From Bacteroidaceae bacterium (GTDB lineage Bacteria > Bacteroidota > Bacteroidia > Bacteroidales > Bacteroidaceae), in NCBI GenBank assembly GCA_017516885.1, contig JAFXAR010000016.1, positions 1 to 64,000 on the forward strand: DNA of 64,000 nucleotides, written 5' to 3'. A program made the position numbers and the translations under genes. The notes under the pieces are model-generated. The model did no database searches and was not told the origin of the DNA. It saw nothing but the letters and a program-made list of their open reading frames with translations. This document shows, piece by piece, positions 37,601-46,976 of this stretch; within the stretch, counting starts at the first letter, position 1, and every line of letters starts with the position of its first letter.

Positions 37601-37951
37601 CGTGCCGTTAACTGGCGCTGGCGCAAGGAGGGTGACATTACAGAAATCCCCCGCGCTGTCTATGGCGGTGCAAGTGCATACAACTACTTGGGCAGCGACC
37701 GTTATGTTGAGGATGCGTCATACATACGTCTCTCTTACCTGCAGCTCTCTTACTCTTTGGAGCCCGCATGGCTTAAGAAGATTGGCATGAACAGCCTGAA
37801 TATATTCGTGTCGGCCGACAACCTCTGCTTCTGGACCAAGTACACCGGTCTTGAGCCTGAGATTGCAAGCGCAGGCGACGGTATCGCGTATGACAATACA
37901 AAGACACCTCGTTCACGCTCATACACACTTTCACTTTCTTTCGGTTTCTAA
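34616..37951 (+). CDS. SusC/RagA-type TonB-linked outer-membrane protein
   Basis: An 1111-residue TonB-dependent transporter. After the signal peptide (ending VFAQ) comes an N-terminal carboxypeptidase-D regulatory-like domain (residues about 27-105; DMEGNFSMV, FSYMGYKTQ), then the plug (DQALQGQIAGLDVVFSSGDV, MRLRGNSMLEG, IEVLKDAASCAVWGSRGANG) and a beta-barrel ending in an aromatic C-terminus (LSFGF). It should import a ligand delivered by its SusD partner, encoded immediately downstream. The plug signatures are fully intact. Confidence 0.95.
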   Translation: MIKIKHLLLLVLFCSLSANVFAQKGTRISGTVSSDAEGPLFMVNITERDKSNRIINATQSDMEGNFSMVVKNTANMVEFSYMGYKTQSLEIGSRTVFNIKMVEDKVLEEVTVTAKPVQRSGGLEILEREMTHATQKISMDDMEGLSFSSVDQALQGQIAGLDVVFSSGDVGSGTQMRLRGNSMLEGDATPLIVVDDNIFEIDEGSSFDFETATNEKFAELLMVNTEDIAEIEVLKDAASCAVWGSRGANGVIKIKTKRGKRGPTRVNFSYKFQDKWTPSGMKLLNGDDYTMLIKQALFNQNQQAVDVPELNYDKTFPEYENYNNNTDWVDAVSKHGYRNEYNVNLVGGGEKATFRISGGYSNETGQVIGQYLNRFTSRLALDYYVSERIKVIADFSFTYTKQRKNTMDLLYNSLLMMPNMSIYKQDELGNNTDEYYSMLKYGNPNMLESALQNQKNPIAVGELAQYRTENYSISPQITFEYNLLGLEDDETQLKYRGMVNLNASTYSGSVYSPAALSTNNWTDASKNQSESNESKSLNFTTRHQFVFTPYLGSKDHFLTMNAQFELRTGSGNSQNSTAVGLPTGNISSSTVGGKLNGAGTSKWESRNISFVYDAHYSYKSKYSLRFALRGEGLTAMGDDRKWVAYPSLSARWNIIDENWMEWARPVISMLSLRPGWGMDGNAPGENKTFNSYSTYKFGNDGLSYLGMAAFKMDGIRLTDLRCSRKSEWNIGSDFGFFNGLLTGAFNYYNGTIKDQIIYGYRIPSTTGYSSLSYRNSGSMRNSGWELNLNLNNVKLAKDLSLSVYFNVGKNYNEILELEEAYLEDKNGEYEYPENEKYLPRIQIGNPSGSIYGFRYKGVYRYSYKNWEKALSEEAAGRNGTCPIVRDSEGNVVYEADGTPKKMALFFDNKELTTYGNYEFRGGDAIYEDVNHDGTINELDIVYLGNSNPKAQGGFGFTLRYKRWTLRTSFTYRWDVDVVNRSRMAFENMASFNNQSRAVNWRWRKEGDITEIPRAVYGGASAYNYLGSDRYVEDASYIRLSYLQLSYSLEPAWLKKIGMNSLNIFVSADNLCFWTKYTGLEPEIASAGDGIAYDNTKTPRSRSYTLSLSFGF

Positions 37952-37963
37952 ATGTTGACGATT

Positions 37964-39703
37964 ATGAAAAGAATACAATATTTATATAGAAAACTCATTG
38001 TTGCGGCAGTCATCATGACCGGCACTCTTATGAGTTCATGTACAGACTACCTGACAATCATTCCGCCCGAAATAAATACTGAGGAGAACTTCTGGCAGAC
38101 AAAGGATGACGTGAATGGAGTTTTGGCAAAGGCATATCTTAACCTCCTCAGTACCGATGCTGTGCGCAAGGCAATTGTTTGGGGCGAGCTGCGTGCCGAC
38201 AACCTTACATACCAGCCAAGCTACAGAAAGGAAATAAAGTACATTGTTGAGGCTAACCTCCTTGATGACAACCCATACTGTAACTGGGCTATATACTACG
38301 AGGCTATACAGACTGCAAACCTTGTCATTGAGCGCGCCCCATTGGTAGTTGACCGTGACCCGGACTTTACCGAAGGCGACCTTGACGTAGTTCTTGGCGA
38401 GATGTATGCACTGCGCGCTCTTGGCCACTTCTATCTTGTGCGCGCTTTCCGCGATATTCCTATGGCGCTTGAGTCTGTCAGCGATGACAACAACATGCCG
38501 CAGTACCCGCAGGTACATCCCCTTGAGGCGCTTAACTACATTATGGACGACCTCAAGAAGGCACAGGGCATGGTTATGAAGTCGGGCAAGTTCACTACTA
38601 CGGAGCAGAACTACGGACGCATTACCGAGAATGCCGTGCTGGCAATTATGGCCGATGTAAACCTTTGGCGCGCTGCATTTGCAACATACTATGAGGGCAC
38701 AACAGACCTCGTTGCAGCAGGTGATGCCCAGAAGTACTACGACGAGTGCGTGCAGAACTGCCAGGATGTGCTTGACAGGATGGACAAGGCATTTGAGGAG
38801 AGCTTTGAGGCACAGAACACAAGCGAGAGATTCGCCTACAACCTTCTTCAGAACGAAGGCGAGCTTGAAGTCAGAGAAGAAGACAGGATAAGCACAGTCT
38901 ACAACAAAATATTCGGTGAAAAGAACTCACGCGAGTCAATATTCGAGCTGCAGGTTGAGGGCAGTAACGTTGACAACGGATTTGCTGTAGGTACATACAA
39001 TATGTATGGTTCAGAGGGCAAGCCCGGCATGCTCGTTGTTCCTGCCAACTTTATTGGCAAGAACTATGAGAACGATGACCTTCGCGCTTACTCATTTACC
39101 ACTGCAAAGAGTGTCAGTGCCGGTTCTTCTGCAGGCAGCGGCTCTGGCGGTGAAAAAAATGACATCTGTGTAGCAAAGTACTCGGCAAAGAGCTCTCCTG
39201 CTACAGACTTCCGTTCTCCCGACAGCTATGATGCCAACTGGATTCTTTACCGCAAGACTGATGTTATGCTTATGATGGCAGAGGCAATGGTTGCACGCCC
39301 ATCAGCAGGCGCAGACGATTTCAGAAAGGCGTTTGATATTGTAAAGGCCATCAATACACGTTCACGCATGGACTCTACTGATATTCGCCACCCTCTGAAC
39401 GAGCGTAACTACATGACACGCGAGTCTGCTCTTGAACTTGTTATGAAAGAGCGTCTGCTTGAACTCTCATTTGAGGGCAAGCGCTGGTTCGACCTTGTCC
39501 GCAAGGCGCTCCGTGAAAAGACTACTAACAACATCAAGTTCGTTGCCGACAAGCTTGACAGCAACTCGGGTGTGGTTAAGAGCAAAATGTCAACAATTGA
39601 CGGTCTCTTCATGCCGATATTTATTGAGGAGATGCGTTTCAACAAGCTGCTGAAGCAGAATCCTGCTTATGAGAACGATGACTCATCATCATCGATGAAC
39701 TAA
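37964..39703 (+). CDS. SusD/RagB-type surface lipoprotein
   Basis: A 579-residue SusD-like lipoprotein (signal ending LMSSC). The N-terminal EENFWQTKDDVNGVLAKAY and helical TPR-like core (LGEMYALRALGHFYLVRAFRDIPM) are typical; the C-terminal LVMKERLLELSFEGKRWFDLVR is the RagB/SusD signature. It forms the lid over the SusC barrel and captures ligand. I start at 37964 (MKRIQY) rather than 37952 because this gives a normal lipoprotein signal length; the SusC stop is 12 bases upstream. Confidence 0.94.
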   Translation: MKRIQYLYRKLIVAAVIMTGTLMSSCTDYLTIIPPEINTEENFWQTKDDVNGVLAKAYLNLLSTDAVRKAIVWGELRADNLTYQPSYRKEIKYIVEANLLDDNPYCNWAIYYEAIQTANLVIERAPLVVDRDPDFTEGDLDVVLGEMYALRALGHFYLVRAFRDIPMALESVSDDNNMPQYPQVHPLEALNYIMDDLKKAQGMVMKSGKFTTTEQNYGRITENAVLAIMADVNLWRAAFATYYEGTTDLVAAGDAQKYYDECVQNCQDVLDRMDKAFEESFEAQNTSERFAYNLLQNEGELEVREEDRISTVYNKIFGEKNSRESIFELQVEGSNVDNGFAVGTYNMYGSEGKPGMLVVPANFIGKNYENDDLRAYSFTTAKSVSAGSSAGSGSGGEKNDICVAKYSAKSSPATDFRSPDSYDANWILYRKTDVMLMMAEAMVARPSAGADDFRKAFDIVKAINTRSRMDSTDIRHPLNERNYMTRESALELVMKERLLELSFEGKRWFDLVRKALREKTTNNIKFVADKLDSNSGVVKSKMSTIDGLFMPIFIEEMRFNKLLKQNPAYENDDSSSSMN

Positions 39704-39723
39704 GATAAAGGGATTATTGAATG

Positions 39724-39752
39724 CCGTTGGCTGCCTTCCGGGGCAGCAACGG
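39724..39752 (+). other. Intercistronic hairpin between SusD and the second FAS1 gene
   Basis: CCGTTGGCTGCC (39724-39735) pairs with GGCAGCAACGG (39742-39752) with one bulged G and a TTCCGG loop. No T-tract follows, so it is more likely an mRNA-stability or processing element than a terminator. Confidence 0.55.
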
Positions 39753-39780
39753 TACCATAACAGAAAAAAACTAAAAAATT

Positions 39781-41472
39781 ATGAATACAAATTTTAAGCA
39801 TAAGATTCTGGCCGGCGCAATGATGTTCGGTGCTCTCTTCATCAGTTCATCATGCGATGATGCTGAAGGACTGAAGGTGACACCCGAAGTTCCGTATGCC
39901 GACAAGACTTTGTATCAGGTTATTACCTCTGACCCTCAGTTGACCGACTTTATTGAGGTTATCAACAGCTGCGGCGAGCACTGTGCCGATTCTCTTTTCA
40001 ACAAGTCAAGAGTATATACAGTGTGGGCTCCCGTCAACGGCACTTTTAATAAGGACTCTCTTATGGCGGAGGTGCAGAACGGAAACAGGGAGCTTGTTTT
40101 CAGAAGTTTCGTTAAAGGACACATTTCAAACCACCTTCGCGCTGCGAACGGTGTTCTTGAGGACGATAACAAGATTCTGCTGTTGAATGAGAAAATGGCA
40201 GTATTCCAGGGTAACAGAAAAGACGGATACACATTTGCAGGCCAGCAGCTGGCCGAGGAGAACATCCGTGTGTGGAACGGCATTCTGCATAAGCTTGCCA
40301 ACCCTGCAGAGTATAAGTTCAATATTTGGGAGTACTTGCTTGTTGACGCCCGCGTTGACTCTGTAGCAAACTTCCTCTACTCTTACGATGAGACAACATT
40401 CTCACCAGGGCAGAGTATTATGGGACCTATCAAGAATGGCGAGCAGACCTATCTCGATTCAGTATTTGTGACAACAAACAAGCTGCTTAACGAGTGGAAT
40501 GGTGTTGGCCGCCTGAAGAATGAGGACTCTCTTTATACCGTTTATGTTCCTACGAACAAGGTATGGAATGAGGTTAAGGAGCAGGTTAACAAGCACTTCA
40601 ACTATAACATGAATATGGCTAACCCTGTTTCTGTGACAAAGGCCGACAGAGACTCTTTGCGTAACCACTACTCACGCATCAATATCCTCAAGTACATGAC
40701 ATACAGCGACAATGAGCAGCAGTATGTTGAAGGCGAGGATTCAATTATGCCGGCATGGCAGGGAACTTCGGTGTTTGTGGGAAGAGCGGAATTCCCCAAG
40801 GCAAGGCTTGAAGAGAAAGTTGTGTTTGAAAAGTCGCTCTCTAACGGTACATTCAAGATTGTTGACGAGTTCCCATACAATCAGTTTGAGCTGTGGCACG
40901 ATACAATTAAGCTTGAGGCGGAGAATACTGAAATGAGATTCTCAACCCAGGGTTCGACAGACTACATGCGTACTGCAACCAAGAATCAGATAAACAAGGA
41001 TTCTGCATTTATCGGCGCTGAGATTTCAGGCAGCAGATACTACGAAGGCAATTCGGCTACAACTACCGTGTATGCGAAGTTCAAGCTGCCAAATGCATTG
41101 TCGGCAAGCTATAATGTTGCGCTTATTGTTGTTCCAAAGAACATAACCAATCCCAATGTAGACCCTAAGGATATGTTGCCCAACAACTTCACTATAAAGA
41201 TTTCTCAGGAAACAGAGAAAGGCAACGTGTTCCTTTACAACAGAACCGGCATCAAGAATGACCCAACCCGCCTTGACACCCTTATTCTCAAGGAAAAGAA
41301 TGGCGACCCGGCGGTCATCTCAGTCCCCTATTGCGAGTACTACAACACAGGCAAAGCTGCTGACTACAATCTTGTAATGGAAATCCAGACTCCCGGTTCA
41401 TATAAGAGCTATGACAAGTCAATACGTCTTGATGCCATACTTCTTATACCTGTAAAAGATCCTGAAGAATAG
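39781..41472 (+). CDS. FAS1 (fasciclin) domain lipoprotein
   Basis: A 563-residue lipoprotein (signal ending ISSSC). Two FAS1-like repeats are seen (residues about 35-175 with RVYTVWAPVNGTFNKDSL, and 180-350 with SLYTVYVPTNKVWNEV). The last 180 residues form a different, beta-rich domain (KLEAENTEMRFSTQGSTDY onward), perhaps a binding module. It opens the second module and precedes its SusC by 8 bases. It is half the length of the FAS1 protein of the first module. Confidence 0.85.
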   Translation: MNTNFKHKILAGAMMFGALFISSSCDDAEGLKVTPEVPYADKTLYQVITSDPQLTDFIEVINSCGEHCADSLFNKSRVYTVWAPVNGTFNKDSLMAEVQNGNRELVFRSFVKGHISNHLRAANGVLEDDNKILLLNEKMAVFQGNRKDGYTFAGQQLAEENIRVWNGILHKLANPAEYKFNIWEYLLVDARVDSVANFLYSYDETTFSPGQSIMGPIKNGEQTYLDSVFVTTNKLLNEWNGVGRLKNEDSLYTVYVPTNKVWNEVKEQVNKHFNYNMNMANPVSVTKADRDSLRNHYSRINILKYMTYSDNEQQYVEGEDSIMPAWQGTSVFVGRAEFPKARLEEKVVFEKSLSNGTFKIVDEFPYNQFELWHDTIKLEAENTEMRFSTQGSTDYMRTATKNQINKDSAFIGAEISGSRYYEGNSATTTVYAKFKLPNALSASYNVALIVVPKNITNPNVDPKDMLPNNFTIKISQETEKGNVFLYNRTGIKNDPTRLDTLILKEKNGDPAVISVPYCEYYNTGKAADYNLVMEIQTPGSYKSYDKSIRLDAILLIPVKDPEE

Positions 41473-41480
41473 TTTGTAAG

Positions 41481-44400
41481 ATGAAAAAAAAGAATTTAAC
41501 TATGTATATGCGACAATTTATGCAATTATCGGTGGCTTTGGTGGCCTTGCTGCCATCATTTGTCCACGCGTCTGAAATGAAGCATGACGCCTGCTTAGCA
41601 AACGATTCTGTAAAGGTCGAGGCCAAGAATGCTCTTCCGGAGAACGTGCGTACCATTACCGGTACTGTGTATGACGCTGCAACAAACACTCCATTGGCGG
41701 GTGTGCGTGTGCAGGCTACCGGCAACAAGCGAGTTACTGCCATGACAAATGCCGAAGGCAAGTACCAGCTTAATGTTCCCGGCTATGTTACATTGCTTGA
41801 TTTCTCAACACAAGGCTTCCAGCTTGTGCAGAAGGCAATCGGCAACAAGGACATTATAAACGTACGTCTTTACTCTGACGACTTTGCTGCTGACTATAGC
41901 GAGGACATTGTAATCACATCGGAGCGCGGTTTCGGCGAGGGTATCTCTTCGGCTATTTCGGTTGATGCTGACATTCAGAACAAGCTCGGTGCTGATGTGC
42001 GTTCAATTACACGTTCAGGAACTCCGGGTATAGGTGCAGTGATGTTCATCCGCGGCTTGAACTCTCTCAACGCAAACACACAGCCACTGGTTGTTGTTGA
42101 CGGTGTTATCTGGGATATGCAGGAGGGTAACGAGACCATTCACATGGGTCTTTACAACAACATCCTCAATGCAATCGACGTTAATGATATCCGTGACGTC
42201 AAGGTGCTCAAGAACGGCGCTGCAATCTACGGCGCACGCGCTGCCAATGGTGTAATTCTCATTACAACCAAGCGCGGCGAGAGCATGGCTACACGAATTA
42301 CAGCAAACATCTACGCAAATGTGGCTCTTGCTCCTACAACCCAGGAGATGATGGGCGCTGAGCCTTTCCGCGTATATGCCAACGACCTTATAAGCACAAT
42401 GGATGTGAATGCAAACCGCAATATTCCATTCCTGCGCACTGACAAGGACTTTATCTACTACAACAAGTTCCACAATAATACCGACTGGAACGACCTTGTA
42501 TACCGTGAGGCCCTCACTCAGAACTATAAGGTTAACGTTGAAGGTGGTGACGAGGTTGCCATGTACAACTTCTCATTCGGCTACACAATGGCCGACTCCC
42601 CGCTTAAGGCAAACGACTTTGACCGTTTGAACATACGCTTGAATTCAGACATCGTGCTTGCCGACAACTTTAATACCAAGGTTGACATTGCCTACACCCG
42701 TGTAGGCCGCGAGGCTCTTGATGACGGTATGCGCGAGGACCAGACAGCCTTCCCGCTCTCTTCAATTGGCGCGCTTGCTGCAATCAAGGCTCCTTTCCTC
42801 AGCCCTTACCGCTATGCTACAACCGGTGAGCTGAGCTCAATCCTTGACGTGAGCGATACCTTTGCATTTGATGTGGTAAAGGCAAGCGGCGTGCAGCATC
42901 CGAACAACTCATACTACAACCCCATGACTATTCTTTCCAAGGCTCCGGCTCCTCAGAAGAACGAGCTTGAGTATACAAACATGGGTATCACAGTTGCTCC
43001 TGAGCTCAAGTTGGGTGACTTCAAGATTACCGAGATTTTCAACTACTCTCTGCACCGTGTCAGCGAGAAGTATTATCTGCCTTACTCTGCACCATCCGAC
43101 AACTCATACTACCACTTCTATGTACCTTCACTTAATGGTACAATCGGTAACTACATTTCATCATTCTTCGGCAAGGAGGCTTCTCTCCTGAGCGATACAA
43201 GAGTGGAGTGGAGCAAGCTGATTGGCGCGCACGACATCAACGTGTTCGGAGGATTCCGCTATACTAACTTCAACTTTGACTCTAACTCAATTGCCGGTGC
43301 AAACTCAGGCAGTGACAACTCGTTCAACGTAGGTACAAACCTCGACCACCTGAGCAGTGACGGTGACAAGAATGTATGGAGTAACATTGCATGGTATCTC
43401 TCTGCAGACTACTCTTACAAGACACGCTACTTCCTGCAGCTTGCAGCTTCTCTTGAGAGCTCTTCACGCTTCGGCGTAAATGCCAAGGATGCATTGAAGA
43501 TGTGCGGCGTTTCATGGGGCTTCTTCCCATCAGTTCAGGCTGCATGGCTTCTCTCTTCTGAGTCTTGGTTCAATGTTAAGCCTATCAACATGCTTAAGCT
43601 GCGTGCTGGCTTTGACATTACCGGCAACGATGCTATTGACTATTTCGCAGCCCGCAGCTATTTGCAGACTGTTAAGTTCTACGACCAGTCAATGGGCCTC
43701 CAGCTGGGCAATGTAGAGAATGACGGTGTAAAATGGGAGCAGACAGCACGTTTCAATGTAGGTCTTGACGCAATGTTCTTTGACAACCGTCTTGCACTTT
43801 CATTTGACTGGTACAAGTCTGTAACAAGCGACCTTCTTGTACAGAAGCAGTATCAGTTCGTAACAGGTATGGGCAAATACTGGGCTAACGGCGGCGAACT
43901 TGAGAATACCGGCTTTGAGGCTACAATCAACGCCAAGCTCATCAACACTAAGAACTGGCAGTGGGAACTCGGCGCTTCAGTAGGCCACTACAAGAACGAG
44001 ATTACAGCCCTTGACGAGAACATTAACCCTGTACAGGTTTACGGCGGCGAGGTTGCAACTAAGGTTGGCCAGCCTGTCGGAGTATTCTGGGGCTACAAGA
44101 CCGACGGTGTAATCAGCAGCACAGAGCAGGCTGACAAGCTCGCTCTCTATCAGCGCGACGCTACCGGTGCAAAGAGCTATTTCAAGGCCGGTGACATGAA
44201 GTTTGTCGATATTGACCAGGCAAGCGGTGAGGGTTGCATAGACGAAGCTGATAAGACTGTAATCGGTAATCCAAACCCCGATTTCTACGGCAACATCTTT
44301 ACCCGCCTTTCATATAAGAACCTGCAGCTTGACATCAACTGCAACTACTCTGTAGGCAACGATGTTTACAACTTCTATCGCCAGCAGCTTGAGAGCGGTT

Positions 44401-44765
44401 CTAACTTCTTCAACCAGACTATAGCAATGGAGAACCGCTGGGCAGTTGAGGGTCAGATTACTGACATCCCTGCTATTGCTTATGGCGACCCGGTAGGCAA
44501 TTCACGCTTCTCTGACCGCTGGATTGAGGACGGCTCATACTTCCGCGTTAAGTCAATAAGGCTCTCATACGATATTCCTGTTACAGCACAGTGGCTTCAG
44601 GGACTTACAGTATGGTGTGCTGCTGAGAACGTGCTTACTTTGACAGAGTATAAGGGCAACGACCCTGAATTCTCAGTAAGCAACAAGGTGTTGTATCAGG
44701 GTGTTGACGCAGGTCTGTTGCCTCAGACACGCAGTTTCCATCTTGGTGTTAAGGTTAACCTCTAA
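41481..44765 (+). CDS. SusC/RagA-type TonB-linked outer-membrane protein
   Basis: A 1094-residue TonB-dependent transporter, second of the operon. Signal peptide ending VHAS, a linker, then a carboxypeptidase-D regulatory-like domain (residues about 58-135; GTVYDAATNTPLAGVRVQAT), plug (SGTPGIGAVMFIRGLNSLNA, QPLVVVDGVIWD, DVKVLKNGAAIYGARAANG) and barrel. It diverges strongly from the first SusC, so the two modules are not a recent duplication. It pairs with the SusD at 44827. Confidence 0.95.
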   Translation: MKKKNLTMYMRQFMQLSVALVALLPSFVHASEMKHDACLANDSVKVEAKNALPENVRTITGTVYDAATNTPLAGVRVQATGNKRVTAMTNAEGKYQLNVPGYVTLLDFSTQGFQLVQKAIGNKDIINVRLYSDDFAADYSEDIVITSERGFGEGISSAISVDADIQNKLGADVRSITRSGTPGIGAVMFIRGLNSLNANTQPLVVVDGVIWDMQEGNETIHMGLYNNILNAIDVNDIRDVKVLKNGAAIYGARAANGVILITTKRGESMATRITANIYANVALAPTTQEMMGAEPFRVYANDLISTMDVNANRNIPFLRTDKDFIYYNKFHNNTDWNDLVYREALTQNYKVNVEGGDEVAMYNFSFGYTMADSPLKANDFDRLNIRLNSDIVLADNFNTKVDIAYTRVGREALDDGMREDQTAFPLSSIGALAAIKAPFLSPYRYATTGELSSILDVSDTFAFDVVKASGVQHPNNSYYNPMTILSKAPAPQKNELEYTNMGITVAPELKLGDFKITEIFNYSLHRVSEKYYLPYSAPSDNSYYHFYVPSLNGTIGNYISSFFGKEASLLSDTRVEWSKLIGAHDINVFGGFRYTNFNFDSNSIAGANSGSDNSFNVGTNLDHLSSDGDKNVWSNIAWYLSADYSYKTRYFLQLAASLESSSRFGVNAKDALKMCGVSWGFFPSVQAAWLLSSESWFNVKPINMLKLRAGFDITGNDAIDYFAARSYLQTVKFYDQSMGLQLGNVENDGVKWEQTARFNVGLDAMFFDNRLALSFDWYKSVTSDLLVQKQYQFVTGMGKYWANGGELENTGFEATINAKLINTKNWQWELGASVGHYKNEITALDENINPVQVYGGEVATKVGQPVGVFWGYKTDGVISSTEQADKLALYQRDATGAKSYFKAGDMKFVDIDQASGEGCIDEADKTVIGNPNPDFYGNIFTRLSYKNLQLDINCNYSVGNDVYNFYRQQLESGSNFFNQTIAMENRWAVEGQITDIPAIAYGDPVGNSRFSDRWIEDGSYFRVKSIRLSYDIPVTAQWLQGLTVWCAAENVLTLTEYKGNDPEFSVSNKVLYQGVDAGLLPQTRSFHLGVKVNL

Positions 44766-44779
44766 GAAACAACTCTGAA

Positions 44780-44803
44780 GGGTGCAGAAGAAATTCTGCA
44801 CCC
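44780..44803 (+). other. Intercistronic hairpin with GAAA tetraloop between SusC and SusD
   Basis: A 10-bp perfect stem (44780-44789 with 44794-44803) is closed by a GAAA tetraloop, in the 61-base gap between SusC and SusD of module 2. No T-tract follows. It could stabilise the 5' or 3' RNA ends after processing and so set the SusC to SusD ratio. Confidence 0.65.
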
Positions 44804-44826
44804 GAAGGAAAAAACAATATAATACA

Positions 44827-46908
44827 ATGAAAAAGAATTTTATTTATACAGTTATATTCCTTCTTTGCGGTTCTGTATTCTTCAGTTCTTGCGAAGATAT
44901 GCTGCAAGTCGACTCAGACCGCGTTGAGTATGAGTTCGATGACTGGACACTGAATGACTCTGTATATTCCGTACTGGGTATCCTCAAGTCTGTCCAGGAG
45001 GTTGGCGACCGTCAGGTTATCCTTAACGAGCTTCGTGCCGACCTTATCTCAATTAGCGAGACTAAGGCTGTTGTTGATATTCAGGAAATCAGCAAGTCTG
45101 TCTTTAATCTTGAAACAAACAAGTATCTCGATGTTAAGGACTACTATGCAATTATCAACAACTGTAACATCTACCTTGCGCGTGTAGACACCACTCTTGA
45201 GAAGAACAACGTCAAGCTGATGATTCCCGAGTATGTTGCTGTCAAGAGCGTGCGTGCATGGACTTATCTGCAGCTTGCAATCAACCACAACAACATCCCT
45301 TACTTCACAGAGCCTATCCTCTCGCACAGTGCTGCCGAGGCGGTTATGAACACTCCTATGCTTACCCGTGAGGAGGTTATCACAAAGCTTATTGCCGATA
45401 TTGAGCCATACGAAAACCCTGCAGCATTCACAATGCCGGCATGGGATGTCGATGGCAAGGTACTTAAGTTCGGTTACGGAAGCAACGGTACTGAGGTTGA
45501 TACAAAGAAACTCTTTATGCCCATCCGCATGCTGCTTGGCGACATGTATCTGTGGCGTGCCGGCGCCGGCGACTATAAGAAAGCGGCGCATTACTACTAT
45601 AGCATACTTACAGGCTATGGCACAAATGCTACAGCTCCAAAGTATGGCGATGCTTCATACACAACCCGCTATACTGCTGAAGGCGGCGAGGGTTTCCATA
45701 ACAACTATGCGAACTTGTTTGCTGTATCGAGCTACTCAACAAACAGCAACAGCATTCTCTGTTTGATACCATACGCAAAAAGCGACCTTGAGGGTACAAT
45801 ATCTGACCTTGCAACTATTTTCTTGCCTCAGGGTGAGGTGGGAGCAGCGCAGGTAGCTGCCTCTCCGGGTATCCTCTCGCTATCAGAGCGTCAGGTTTAC
45901 CGTTACTACGAAGGTGATGACGTTGAGCGTCCCGACATGTTTGAGTACAGCCACGACTATGAATTCCCCGGTGACTTGCGTATTCCTTCTGTAACATGCA
46001 CTCAGATGGGCGGCGAGGAGAACAAGACCGAATACAAGAATCTTATCGCAAAGTTCAATCTTGAGAAGAACGTGCTTGGACGCAACTCGCCTTATGTTCC
46101 TGAGATACGTACTTCATATATAATGACAGCACGTCCTGAGCAGGCATATCTCCGCTTCGCAGAGGCTCTCATGGGCTTGGAGCGCGAAGGCTATGAGGGT
46201 GCAATGGACCTTGCCATGACAGTGCTTAAGGTTGGTGTAAAGAGAAACTATCCGCTTATCCAGAACCCTGTTTACGCTGAGCGTGCTGTAGTTGATGCCA
46301 ATGGCGACACTGTAAAGATTCAGAGAGTTGACCCGGAAACCGGCGACACTCTTTACATTCCAAGAATGGAGAAGTATCTTGCATCGTACACCGATTCATT
46401 AGGATTTAACTTCACCGACCAGGCGTTTACAAACAACAAGGGTATCCACTCTCGCGGTTCAGGTGACAGTGAGCGCAACGAGTACTATGCGCTGAACGAT
46501 ATTTGCGTTGCACGTTACTTAGGAAAGACCAAGATGGAGAATAACGTAGAGGTTGTTGACTCTCTCAACCCTGTAACACGCGACGACTATATGCTCTACG
46601 TTCAGGAACTTATCCTTGACGAGATGGCATTGGAACTTGCATGGGAGGGTTACCGCTTCGGTGACCTTGTCAGAGTTGCCAAGGCTATAAACGACCCCGA
46701 TGTTCTTGCAAAGCGCATTGCCGGCCGTGCATTCAAAAATGCAGTATCGCACCGTCACCCCGACTTTGAGATGGATAACGAGCTCTACTCAAAGATGGTT
46801 GACGAGGCAAACTGGTATCTCCCTCTCCCTGCCGGTGTAGTTGAACCGGGCAAGGTTGAGCCTACTCCCGATGACTTTAATCCGGGCGAGCCTGAAGTGA
46901 ACGAATAA
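44827..46908 (+). CDS. SusD/RagB-type surface lipoprotein, long form
   Basis: A 693-residue SusD-like lipoprotein (signal ending FFSSC), about 110 residues longer than its paralogue at 37964. The core helical repeats (VKSVRAWTYLQLAINHNNIP, IRMLLGDMYLWRAGAGDYKK) and the C-terminal LILDEMALELAWEGYRFGDL are the family signatures. The extra length is mainly in the central part (residues about 270-440). Start at 44827 because upstream in-frame ATG 44782 would run through the hairpin and give an atypical N-terminus. A terminator follows. Confidence 0.93.
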   Translation: MKKNFIYTVIFLLCGSVFFSSCEDMLQVDSDRVEYEFDDWTLNDSVYSVLGILKSVQEVGDRQVILNELRADLISISETKAVVDIQEISKSVFNLETNKYLDVKDYYAIINNCNIYLARVDTTLEKNNVKLMIPEYVAVKSVRAWTYLQLAINHNNIPYFTEPILSHSAAEAVMNTPMLTREEVITKLIADIEPYENPAAFTMPAWDVDGKVLKFGYGSNGTEVDTKKLFMPIRMLLGDMYLWRAGAGDYKKAAHYYYSILTGYGTNATAPKYGDASYTTRYTAEGGEGFHNNYANLFAVSSYSTNSNSILCLIPYAKSDLEGTISDLATIFLPQGEVGAAQVAASPGILSLSERQVYRYYEGDDVERPDMFEYSHDYEFPGDLRIPSVTCTQMGGEENKTEYKNLIAKFNLEKNVLGRNSPYVPEIRTSYIMTARPEQAYLRFAEALMGLEREGYEGAMDLAMTVLKVGVKRNYPLIQNPVYAERAVVDANGDTVKIQRVDPETGDTLYIPRMEKYLASYTDSLGFNFTDQAFTNNKGIHSRGSGDSERNEYYALNDICVARYLGKTKMENNVEVVDSLNPVTRDDYMLYVQELILDEMALELAWEGYRFGDLVRVAKAINDPDVLAKRIAGRAFKNAVSHRHPDFEMDNELYSKMVDEANWYLPLPAGVVEPGKVEPTPDDFNPGEPEVNE

Positions 46909-46925
46909 ATGAAATAAAGCGTTTG

Positions 46926-46955
46926 ACAAAGGACACCGTGGATGGTGTCCTTTGT
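46926..46955 (+). terminator. Terminator of the FAS1-SusC-SusD operon
   Basis: A 12-bp perfect stem (46926-46937 with 46944-46955), a 6-base loop, then TGTTAAA. It begins 17 bases after the last SusD stop codon and ends just before the sirtuin gene. Confidence 0.8.
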
Positions 46956-46976
46956 TGTTAAATATGATTCTAAAAT

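Noticed and set aside
31227..46908. Classical polysaccharide utilisation locus
   Set aside because: Two SusCD pairs are present but no glycoside hydrolase, polysaccharide lyase or sulfatase lies in the operon, so a glycan substrate cannot be claimed.
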